64,000 nt of DNA, from positions 1 to 64,000 of the forward strand of contig JAHYJC010000020.1 of assembly GCA_019429275.1 (NCBI GenBank). Direction: 5' to 3'. The notes beneath the pieces were generated by a model. It saw nothing but the letters and a program-made list of their open reading frames with translations, had not been told where the DNA came from and did no database searches. Positions 56,613 through 64,000 of this stretch are shown piece by piece. How positions within the stretch are numbered: position 1 is the first letter of the stretch; every line of letters starts with the position of its first letter. The position numbers and the translations under genes are program-made. The DNA is from Lentimicrobium sp. GTDB lineage: Bacteria > Bacteroidota > Bacteroidia > Bacteroidales > Lentimicrobiaceae.

Positions 56613-57917
56613 TCAGATGCCTTTAATCACCATTCCCACTCCAACCGTCCGGTTTGTAGCCTCGTCAATAATAATCAGAGACCCGGTTCTTCTGTTTTTG
56701 GAATACGGGTCAATAAACAACGGCTTTGTTGTTCTGATGGCGACTGATGCTATATCGTTCAAATTCACTTTTGAGTTATCCTGAATTTTTTCAAGCGTGT
56801 TTACGTTGACTTTGTAATTGACCGCTTGAATGATGCATCTGACATCACGCGTTGTATGCTTGATTGTGTATTTCCCGTTGATTTGCATCGGTTGTTCGCT
56901 CATCCAGCACATCATGATTTCGATATCCTGAGTAGCTATGGGTAAATTTTCCGGCTTTGCCAGCATATCACCCCGGCTCAGGTCAATGTCATCCTCAAGG
57001 GTAAAGGTAACAGCCATAGGCGCCCAGGCCTCGCTGCATGGCCCGTTATATCTGTCTATGGATTTGATTTTGGTTTTCAGCATTGAAGGAAAGGCAACCA
57101 CTTCGTCACCGGGCTTGAAAATTCCGCCTGCCACCCTGCCGGCATAACCGCGGTAATCATGAAACTCATCTGACAATGGCCTGATCACATATTGCACAGG
57201 AAACCTCGGATCGGTGAGATTATTGTCGTTACCGATTTCAATGTCTTCAAGCACCTGCCGAAGGGTGCCATCGGTATACCAGGGCATATTTGTTGAAGGC
57301 TCAACCACATTATCGCCCAACAGTGCACTGATTGGAACAAATTTGAAATCGGTGATTTGTATTATGCTTGCAAATTTGGTAAACTGAGCTTTTATTTCGT
57401 TGAATCTTTCTTTGCTGAAGTCAACCAGATCCATTTTGTTGATACAAATAATCACATGGGGGATACGCAGAAGAGAAGCAATGTATGAGTGGCGGCTTGT
57501 TTGTTCGGTAACGCCATGTCGGGCATCTATCAGGATTATGGCAGCATTGGCAGTAGAAGCTCCGGTTACCATATTCCTTGTATACTGTATGTGGCCAGGA
57601 GTATCGGCAATAATAAATTTTCGACGCGGAGTAGCAAAATATCGGTAAGCAACATCAATGGTAATGCCCTGCTCACGCTCAGCCCTCAGGCCATCGGTAA
57701 GCAATGCCAGATCCATATGCTCATTCCCTCTTCTGATACTTGCCCGTTTAACAGCTTCCAGTTGATCTTCAAAAATGGACTTGCTATCATAGAGTAATCT
57801 GCCAATCAAAGTACTTTTACCATCATCAACGCTTCCGGCTGTTGTAAAGCGAAGCAATTCCATATCAAGATATCCCTTTGTTGAAAATTCACTCATATCC
57901 ATTTTTTTTGTTGTCAT
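56613..57917 (-). CDS. cysN: Sulfate adenylyltransferase subunit 1 (GTPase)
   Basis: This 434-residue translation-factor-type GTPase has a P-loop GSVDDGKST at 28-36, the DTPGHIQYTRNMVTGAS and NKMDLVDF motifs, and EF-Tu-like domains 2 and 3. With CysD it makes adenosine 5'-phosphosulfate from sulfate and ATP. It is not fused to APS kinase (the CysNC form is about 630 residues), and no cysC or cysH is nearby. It is 47 bp downstream of cysD. Confidence 0.95.
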   Translation of the reverse strand: MTTKKMDMSEFSTKGYLDMELLRFTTAGSVDDGKSTLIGRLLYDSKSIFEDQLEAVKRASIRRGNEHMDLALLTDGLRAEREQGITIDVAYRYFATPRRKFIIADTPGHIQYTRNMVTGASTANAAIILIDARHGVTEQTSRHSYIASLLRIPHVIICINKMDLVDFSKERFNEIKAQFTKFASIIQITDFKFVPISALLGDNVVEPSTNMPWYTDGTLRQVLEDIEIGNDNNLTDPRFPVQYVIRPLSDEFHDYRGYAGRVAGGIFKPGDEVVAFPSMLKTKIKSIDRYNGPCSEAWAPMAVTFTLEDDIDLSRGDMLAKPENLPIATQDIEIMMCWMSEQPMQINGKYTIKHTTRDVRCIIQAVNYKVNVNTLEKIQDNSKVNLNDIASVAIRTTKPLFIDPYSKNRRTGSLIIIDEATNRTVGVGMVIKGI

Positions 57918-57964
57918 CTTGTTGCACTTCAGAAAATAGATTCCCTTTCAGACTTTTAAATAAT

Positions 57965-58873
57965 TCAGAAGTAACCTTCCTTTTTGCGATCCTCCATGGC
58001 TGCTTCCGACCTCATGTCATCTGCCCTTCCGCCACGCTCTGTTACGCGGGTTGCCGCAATTTCATCGATGATTTCTTCGAGTGAGTTGGCCGTTGAAAGG
58101 GTGAGGCCGGTACAACTGATGTCTCCGATGGTTCTGCATCTTACGGTTTTAATTTCGTATTTTTCCCCCTCTTTCAACGTCATAAAGGGAGCTTTTGCAA
58201 GCCAAACACCATCGCGGTTAAACACTTCGCGCTGATGGGTAAAATATATTTCGGGTAGTTCAATATTCTCTTTCAGAATATATTGCCAAATGTCCATTTC
58301 GGTCCAGTTACTTATAGGGAAAACCCTGAAATGTTCGCCCGGATTTTTACGACCGTTAAAAATATTCCACAGTTCGGGCCTTTGATTTTTGGGATCCCAT
58401 TGTCCGAATTCATCTCTGTGCGAGAAAAAACGCTCTTTGGCTCTGGCCTTTTCTTCGTCACGCCGGCCACCTCCCATGGCGGCATCAAACTTGTATTTCT
58501 CAATGGTATCGAGCAGGGTGGTGGTTTGAAGTATGTTACGGCTGGCGGTCGGACCCTTTTCCTCTTTAACCCTGCCGGTGTTGATGCTTTCCTGCACTAA
58601 GCCTACAATAAGCCGGGCGCCAAGCTTTTCAACCAGGTTATCCCTGTATACGATGGTTTCCTCGAAATTATGACCGGTATCTATATGCAGCAGGGGGAAT
58701 GGCAGTTTTGCAGGCCAAAATGCTTTCATGGCCAGGTGAGTCATTACAATTGAATCTTTACCTCCCGAAAATAGCAAAACAGGTCTTTCAAACTGCGCTG
58801 CCACCTCCCGAATGACATAAATGGATTCATATTCTAACTCTTCTAAATGAGTTAATTTATAGTTTTTGATCAT
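57965..58873 (-). CDS. cysD: Sulfate adenylyltransferase subunit 2
   Basis: This 302-residue PP-loop ATP pyrophosphatase has SGGKDS at 36-41 and a later GGRRDEEKARAKERFFS. It activates sulfate together with CysN. The pair form an operon on the minus strand; downstream reduction or PAPS genes are outside the window. Confidence 0.96.
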   Translation of the reverse strand: MIKNYKLTHLEELEYESIYVIREVAAQFERPVLLFSGGKDSIVMTHLAMKAFWPAKLPFPLLHIDTGHNFEETIVYRDNLVEKLGARLIVGLVQESINTGRVKEEKGPTASRNILQTTTLLDTIEKYKFDAAMGGGRRDEEKARAKERFFSHRDEFGQWDPKNQRPELWNIFNGRKNPGEHFRVFPISNWTEMDIWQYILKENIELPEIYFTHQREVFNRDGVWLAKAPFMTLKEGEKYEIKTVRCRTIGDISCTGLTLSTANSLEEIIDEIAATRVTERGGRADDMRSEAAMEDRKKEGYF

Positions 58874-59034
58874 AACTGAAATTAATTTTCAATAATTAAG
58901 ACAACAGCCACACCTGAAATTACCGTGGCTTAATCTGGCCAACAAAAAGAAATAAAGTCACTCCCTGATTGATTTTTTAAGATTGATTGCAAAACTAATA
59001 CTATTTTGTTTAATTCAGCTTTACCCCCATATGC

Positions 59035-59061
59035 AAAAAGGCCGCGCAAATTGTGGCCTTT
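59035..59061 (-). terminator. Terminator after the Wzc-like gene
   Basis: AAAGGCC (59055-59061 on the minus strand) pairs with GGCCTTT (59037-59043), followed by a T-run in the minus direction, 20 bp after the kinase stop. Confidence 0.55.
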
Positions 59062-59080
59062 AAAATGAATTACAAAAACC

Positions 59081-61546
59081 TTAAGATTTCCCGAAAAGGT
59101 TATCGATCACCCCTTTCTTTTCCTGTTCCTGATCATCGACATAATATCCGTAACCGTAGCCGTAACCATAGCCATAACCGTAACCATAGCCATAGCCATA
59201 ACCATAACTATAGCCGTAAGTGCTCCTGTCCATTTTTACATCGTTTATGAGGATAGACAAATTTTTGATGTTCCGCTTTTCTATATCAGATATGATTGCG
59301 CCAAAGATTTTTTTATTTGTGTAATTCTGTCTGACTACAAACAGGTTTACATCAGAATACTTCATCAGAAGAAAAGCATCGGTTACAAGCCCAACCGGAG
59401 GAGTGTCCATTATTATATAGTCGTACCTCTCTTTCAGCTCTGCCATCAATTCGTCATTTCTTTTTGATGCTATCAGTTCTGCAGGATTGGGAGGCACAGG
59501 CCCGGCCAGAAGAATATCCAGATTATCAAGAGACGATTTTTGAATGATGCTGTCTATGTCAGCTTTTTTGATCAGGAAAGAGGATATGCCTTCCGTATTT
59601 AAGAGGCCGAAATCCTGATATATCTTAGGTTTGCGCAGGTCGTAACCTATCAACAAGGTTTTTTTACCATACAATGCAAAAATTGAAGCAAGATTAATTG
59701 AAATAAATGTTTTTCCCTCGCTGGGCATTGTGGAGGTTGCAAGTATTACCAACTTCTCTTTGCCTTCAGCAAAATAACTCAGGTTGGTTCGCACAAGCCT
59801 GAATGATTCGGCAATGGAAGATTTAGGGTACTCGGCAACAATAATATTGCTGTCTTTGGAACTATGAGTGATGTGTCCGACAATCGGTAAATCTGTAAGA
59901 GCCTCAAGGTCCTTTTTGTCCTGCAGTTTGTCATTCAGATAATCCTTACCCAACACATAAACCACCGGAAAAACAAATCCCAGCAGTAAGGCTATGGTGT
60001 AATTGAGGGATTTCTTTGGAAAAACTGCCTGAATTTTATCAATAACCGCTTCATCAATTACTTCATTATCAGGCATATTTGATGCGCGTGTAATCTGAGC
60101 TTCAGATCGCTTTTCGAGCAAATAAGTATAAATGGCATCATTAAGCTTAAACTTTCTTTCAATGCCAAACAAAGCCCTTTGGGTTCCTGGCAGTTGATTG
60201 ATTCTGGATGAAAGTTGGGCAATGCGATTATCAATATCCGTAATGGCAATGTTTGATGTATTGATGATATTTTTAATGTTCTCCTGAAGCGTTTTCTTGT
60301 TTATTCTGATTCTGTCGTCAAACGATGCAATGATGGGATTTTTCTCCCGTGCAGTCATTAATGCCTCTCCCCTTTCGGCATAAAGTCTGGTTAACTCACC
60401 AATCAATGTAGCGAGTATCGGGTCCTCAATTCCCATTGATGAAGGCACAGTAAGCCCGTCAATGCTATTTGCGTCATTGGTGATATAATCGCGCAGATAA
60501 ACATAATATTTATTCTTTACAATCAACTCTGCCTTTTTGTTTTCAAGCTCCTTCATCATGGTAAATACCTGATTGGATTGAAAATCGAAATTCATGACTT
60601 CGTTGGTGGTTCTGAACTTCTGAAGATTGGATTCTGCCATTTGCAGTGAATCGGTAATTCCAAGTAGCTGATCATCAATAAAATTAATGGTATTGGTTGC
60701 ATTCTGGTTCTTTTTTTCCAGACTTCGAAGCATGTATGCCCGTGTAAGCATATTCAGAAAATCAACCGCTTTTTCAGGATTGGGGTTTTTTATGGAGATC
60801 TCTACAATGGATGATTCCTTGTTAATGGGTTCAATCGTAAACCCCGAAAAGTTACGGGCCAGATCCTGTGTTTTGTTAAAAATAAAAATGAATTTTTTGT
60901 TGAGATGCTCTTTGGGCTTGTAGTTGGTATTTAGCAGCACTTTAAAGTTGTGAAAATCGCCTTCTATTGTTTGTCCGAAGGAGTAGGTTCCATTGACCTT
61001 AAGATTCATATTTTCAGGCAATCCGGCAATAACATCGTGTTTGGAATAGCTGTAAATACTGGCCGATTCACCTTCGGTAACCAGCAAAAATTTATTATCG
61101 GGAAGTATGGTTAAAGTAAAGCGAAATCCTGTTGGTTGCGGGTAGGCTGTATCAAACTTTACAGTGATGGGGGATTTCTTATAAAGCTCGCGGGTTACAA
61201 AATTATCTTCGATAAAGTATGAAACATTAAAATTGAGCTCCTTTATTGCACTGGTAATTAGTGTCCTGGATCTAAGAACCCCCATTTCATTCTGCAGATT
61301 CTGAGCTCCCCTTAAATTGCCAAGTCCCAGCATTGATTGAGGATCAAAGCCTGACTTATCATTTTTGATCATAACAGTAGTACCGACTTTATAGATGGGT
61401 TCAGTGTATTTGTTGAACAGAAATGCGATGGTGAGTGCAGTAAAAATTGTGATAATAAACAGATACCAATATCTGGAAAACTTGAAGAAAAGTTGTTTAA
61501 AATCAACGGTTTCTTCCTGGGCTATCTCTTTGATGTAATTTTCCAC
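59081..61546 (-). CDS. wzc: Wzc-like polysaccharide co-polymerase / tyrosine autokinase
   Basis: This 821-residue protein starts with GTG. It has two membrane helices flanking a Wzz domain and coiled coils (about 30-510), then a BY-kinase domain with Walker A (ATSTMPSEGKTF, about 605-615), Walker A' (LLIGYDLRKPKIY) and a Walker B-like region YDYIIMDTPPVG. The C-terminus ends in a long alternating Tyr-Gly tract (about 785-805) followed by an acidic VDDQEQEKK tail: the Tyr cluster is the expected autophosphorylation site. It controls capsule or exopolysaccharide length and export together with the Wza-like lipoprotein upstream. Confidence 0.92.
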   Translation of the reverse strand: MENYIKEIAQEETVDFKQLFFKFSRYWYLFIITIFTALTIAFLFNKYTEPIYKVGTTVMIKNDKSGFDPQSMLGLGNLRGAQNLQNEMGVLRSRTLITSAIKELNFNVSYFIEDNFVTRELYKKSPITVKFDTAYPQPTGFRFTLTILPDNKFLLVTEGESASIYSYSKHDVIAGLPENMNLKVNGTYSFGQTIEGDFHNFKVLLNTNYKPKEHLNKKFIFIFNKTQDLARNFSGFTIEPINKESSIVEISIKNPNPEKAVDFLNMLTRAYMLRSLEKKNQNATNTINFIDDQLLGITDSLQMAESNLQKFRTTNEVMNFDFQSNQVFTMMKELENKKAELIVKNKYYVYLRDYITNDANSIDGLTVPSSMGIEDPILATLIGELTRLYAERGEALMTAREKNPIIASFDDRIRINKKTLQENIKNIINTSNIAITDIDNRIAQLSSRINQLPGTQRALFGIERKFKLNDAIYTYLLEKRSEAQITRASNMPDNEVIDEAVIDKIQAVFPKKSLNYTIALLLGFVFPVVYVLGKDYLNDKLQDKKDLEALTDLPIVGHITHSSKDSNIIVAEYPKSSIAESFRLVRTNLSYFAEGKEKLVILATSTMPSEGKTFISINLASIFALYGKKTLLIGYDLRKPKIYQDFGLLNTEGISSFLIKKADIDSIIQKSSLDNLDILLAGPVPPNPAELIASKRNDELMAELKERYDYIIMDTPPVGLVTDAFLLMKYSDVNLFVVRQNYTNKKIFGAIISDIEKRNIKNLSILINDVKMDRSTYGYSYGYGYGYGYGYGYGYGYGYGYYVDDQEQEKKGVIDNLFGKS
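59141..59220 (-). repeat. Six-base tandem repeat encoding the Tyr-Gly tract
   Basis: On the minus strand the coding sequence repeats TAYGGY hexamers (Tyr-Gly) about ten or more times. Imperfect GGCTAT/GGTTAC alternation limits but does not abolish slippage. Confidence 0.75.
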
Positions 61547-61557
61547 GTTTTGAAAAT

Positions 61558-62322
61558 TTATTTTAAAAAGCTGATAATCAGCAATGTGGTGGATATTGTA
61601 GAAAACAAAATGGCATAGGGAAATGCAGTAAATGTGAAGTTTTTCCCGCTTAGCGGTTCTACATAAACAATATCTCCCGGTTGAAGGTAATATGCCGGCG
61701 AATTAAGGATTTCGGAACTCAGGAGATTTACCTTGTGAATACGGGTGCCATCACGGTCTTTTCTGATTACCCTGACTTCTTTTCGGTTTGCGTAGTTGGT
61801 GAGGTCGCCACCCAGACTTATTGCCTGAAAAATATTCAGGTTATTTTGGTAAACCATGAAGGTTCCAGGTTTCAAAACCTCTCCGAGTAAACTAATTCTG
61901 AAGTTGATTAATTTTACGCTGACCGTGGTAAGTTGAAAAAACTCGTTTATGATATCCTGTAAATCATTCTGAATCTCAAAAACGGTTTTACCTTCAACAA
62001 ATACCTTCCCAACCAGAGGGAAATCGATGTTTCCCATTTCGCTCACCTGATAACTGTTCAGATAAATTCCTGCTTCGCTGGAAGTTTGAATATTAACATT
62101 GGTATTTGACTGAAAAGGATTCATATTTTTAGGGTCAATATTTTTTACATCAACATACAAATGATCTCCCGGCTGAATTTTGTAGTCAGGAGCCATTGAT
62201 TGATAGACCATTGAATCGGCCATACTTCCGTATGCTGATTCCTGTATGTATCTGACTTTTCGCAGCGAAACACATGAGCCAAGCAACATCAACATTAAAA
62301 TGAATAAAAAAAGTCTTTTCAT
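61558..62322 (-). CDS. wza: Wza-like polysaccharide export lipoprotein
   Basis: This 254-residue protein has a lipoprotein signal (MLLGSCVSL; Cys17), a Poly_export domain (about 50-135; YKIQPGDHLYVDVKN) and a SLBB domain (about 140-220; ISLLGEVLKPGTFMVY, GDIVYVEP). Unlike E. coli Wza it ends in a hydrophobic C-terminal segment and is shorter. It forms the outer-membrane exit for polysaccharide. The start of the kinase is 11 bp after its stop. TACTTTTG at 62446-62453 is a -7-like element about 124 bp upstream. Confidence 0.9.
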   Translation of the reverse strand: MKRLFLFILMLMLLGSCVSLRKVRYIQESAYGSMADSMVYQSMAPDYKIQPGDHLYVDVKNIDPKNMNPFQSNTNVNIQTSSEAGIYLNSYQVSEMGNIDFPLVGKVFVEGKTVFEIQNDLQDIINEFFQLTTVSVKLINFRISLLGEVLKPGTFMVYQNNLNIFQAISLGGDLTNYANRKEVRVIRKDRDGTRIHKVNLLSSEILNSPAYYLQPGDIVYVEPLSGKNFTFTAFPYAILFSTISTTLLIISFLK

Positions 62323-62558
62323 GAGAAGGTTTACTGAATTAAAATTGAATTAATTACCTATTCAGTCATGCGGGAAATTTATTGAATAAACAATGGTTTT
62401 TCTTTATGAAAAAATATTAACAATATCCTGATAAACTATTTTTTGCAAAAGTACAATTACTTTTAATTCTTCCGTTAAAAATTGCAGAATGCCTGTATAA
62501 CCTATATGTTTGTAGAAAGCAATTATTGGGTTTCACAGAAAAGTCCTTCCTTCGCTTT

Positions 62559-63899
62559 TTATAGTTTTCCGGCATTATCACCAATTACTTCGCCTTTGAG
62601 CGTAGCAGTAGTGCATGAAACAATTTTAATATTCACGTAATCGCCTGGTTTAAAATCGCCTTTGGGAAACACCACCACTTTATTCTGACTATTTCGCCCC
62701 GCAAGTTCTTCCTTTGATTTCTTTGAAAAACCTTCAACCAAAACTTCAAAGGTTTTTCCAATGTCTTTCTTATTACTGGCTAGTGAGAGCTTTTGCTGAA
62801 GGTAGATAATTTCCTGTAATCTTCTTCCTTTCACATCTTCCGGCACATTGTCTTTATATTTTTTTGCAGCAAGCGTATCAGGCCTTTCTGAATATTTAAA
62901 CATAAAAGCATAATCATAACCTACCTGTGTCATCAAACTCAGTGTTTTCTGGTGGTCTTCTTCTGTTTCATCAGAAAATCCAGCGATTATATCCGTTGAA
63001 AGGCCACAATCAGGCAAATATTGCTTAATGGCTGAAATTCTTCCCAGATACCAGTCCCTTGTATATTTCCGGTTCATCCGTTTAAGCATGGCGTCGCTTC
63101 CTGACTGCACCGGCAGATGAATTGAACGACAAATGTTAGGATGAGCAGCCATTACTTTCAGCAATTCATCTGAAAGGTCTTTGGGATGAGAAGTGGCGAA
63201 TCTTACCCTAAGCAGAGGATTTACCAATGCCACCATTTTTATCAATTCCGGAAAACCAATTCCCGGTTTGCTTTTGTAGGAGTTTACATTCTGACCAAGC
63301 AGGGTAACTTCTCTGTAACCCTTTTCAAAAAGGCCACGGGCTTCATTAACAATGGTTTCCGGATCGCGACTTCGCTCTTTTCCGCGGGTATATGGTACAA
63401 CACAATATGAACAGAAGTTCTCACAACCCCTCATGATAGAGATTAATGCGGAAACGCCATTACTTTCAAGCCTTACCGGATCAATATCGGCATAGGTTTC
63501 ATCGGCCGAAAGCATAACATTTATGGCTTTTTGGCCAGATTCTGCCAGGTTGAGTAAACGGGGAAGATCGCGGTAGGCGTCAGGACCAACAATTACATCT
63601 ACCATTTTCTCTTCTTCAATCAACTGCTCTTTAAGCCTTTCGGCCATGCAACCGATAACACCTATAATAAGTCCGGGCTTTTTTTTCTTGTATCTGTTAA
63701 ACTCTTTCAGCCTTGCCCTTACCCTTTGCTCTGCATTATCGCGTATTGAGCATGTGTTTACAAAAATAAGGTCGGCCTCGGCAATATTTTTAGTGGTATC
63801 GAACTCATGATCAGCCATAATTGATCCAACAATCTGGGTATCAGAAAAATTCATCTGGCAACCATAAGTCTCAATATAAATCTTCTTTTTATATTCCAT
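62559..63899 (-). CDS. miaB: tRNA-2-methylthio-N6-dimethylallyladenosine synthase
   Basis: This 446-residue radical SAM methylthiotransferase has the N-terminal UPF0004 Cys triad Cys14, Cys50 and Cys84, the radical SAM C159-x3-C163-x2-C166 ([17 protein letters not shown]) and a C-terminal TRAM domain (about 380-440). It adds a methylthio group at A37 of tRNAs reading codons starting with U, such as tRNA-Phe and tRNA-Ser in this window. Single gene. Confidence 0.96.
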   Translation of the reverse strand: MEYKKKIYIETYGCQMNFSDTQIVGSIMADHEFDTTKNIAEADLIFVNTCSIRDNAEQRVRARLKEFNRYKKKKPGLIIGVIGCMAERLKEQLIEEEKMVDVIVGPDAYRDLPRLLNLAESGQKAINVMLSADETYADIDPVRLESNGVSALISIMRGCENFCSYCVVPYTRGKERSRDPETIVNEARGLFEKGYREVTLLGQNVNSYKSKPGIGFPELIKMVALVNPLLRVRFATSHPKDLSDELLKVMAAHPNICRSIHLPVQSGSDAMLKRMNRKYTRDWYLGRISAIKQYLPDCGLSTDIIAGFSDETEEDHQKTLSLMTQVGYDYAFMFKYSERPDTLAAKKYKDNVPEDVKGRRLQEIIYLQQKLSLASNKKDIGKTFEVLVEGFSKKSKEELAGRNSQNKVVVFPKGDFKPGDYVNIKIVSCTTATLKGEVIGDNAGKL

Positions 63900-64000
63900 T
63901 AATACAAAGGTTATTTGCTATTTCCTGAAAATTCAGCAGGTAAATAATATTCTGAAATTAACTTCTGTTGATAAATAAATCTTTCTGATTTTTTAAAAAT

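Noticed and set aside
58874-59034. Possible regulatory leader for cysD
   Set aside because: A CAAAACTA (minus -7-like TAGTTTTG) occurs at 58990-58997 but no -33 element at suitable spacing and no riboswitch-like fold was seen.

Overview
The window comes from a member of the Bacteroidota, probably a Bacteroidales-like environmental lineage. The evidence is two proteins with C-terminal type IX secretion (T9SS) sorting domains, a GldH-like gliding lipoprotein, an isolated atpD-atpC pair, a membrane-anchored TPR/LuxR-type regulator, and sigma-ABfr type promoters (TTTG, 18-21 bp, TAnnTTTG) in front of tRNA and protein genes. A genus cannot be assigned from sequence reading alone.

Layout. 1-2290 is accessory: two tandem 22-bp repeats like those at IS21-family ends, a hipBA toxin-antitoxin operon with a paired palindromic operator, and a small lipoprotein. 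2708-6267 holds a T9SS-exported beta-propeller-like protein and a TPR/HTH sensor-regulator. After a 0.9-kb stretch with no gene, 7174-8526 encodes a DUF4143-type ATPase preceded by three repeats at exact 33-bp spacing. 8707-15477 is mixed housekeeping and accessory: tRNA-Arg(CCU), an M64 metallopeptidase, a LOG-family hydrolase, a family 9 glycosyltransferase, a second DUF4143 ATPase, TatD nuclease and asparaginase. 15691-18142 has tRNA-Ser(GGA) and an exbB-(small membrane protein)-exbD-exbD operon. 18161-21794 has an RNA-type beta-CASP hydrolase, atpD-atpC and tRNA-Phe(GAA).

21959-35182 is a cell-envelope cluster: coaX, an outer-membrane barrel protein, a TPR protein, lptC-like, a CNNM/CorC-type transporter and ppiD-like. 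It is split by an integrated element of about 5.65 kb (about 27397-33046). The element carries a tyrosine integrase, a protein of unknown function, an excisionase-like HTH protein, a RepA-like ATPase, a VirE_N/primase-like protein and two small proteins. It has no visible conjugation, mobilisation or virion genes. Between the ATPase and the primase-like gene lies an iteron-like, strongly palindromic region that could be its replication origin. Insertion appears to have separated ppiD from its original promoter. This element is the best candidate for an under-described system in the window.

35378-45962 is core metabolism and envelope: comF, pyruvate kinase, RNase HI, gldH-like, ribF, asd, elbB, a large T9SS protein and an SRAP protein. 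46036-49992 is a YdcF-like protein followed by the PBP2/RodA elongation pair. 50020-56569 is a fused oligopeptide ABC ATPase, RNase R, an iron alcohol dehydrogenase and a membrane protein of unknown function. 56613-62322 (minus) carries ATP sulfurylase cysD-cysN and a Wza/Wzc exopolysaccharide export pair whose kinase has a long Tyr-Gly repeat tail. 62559-63899 is miaB.
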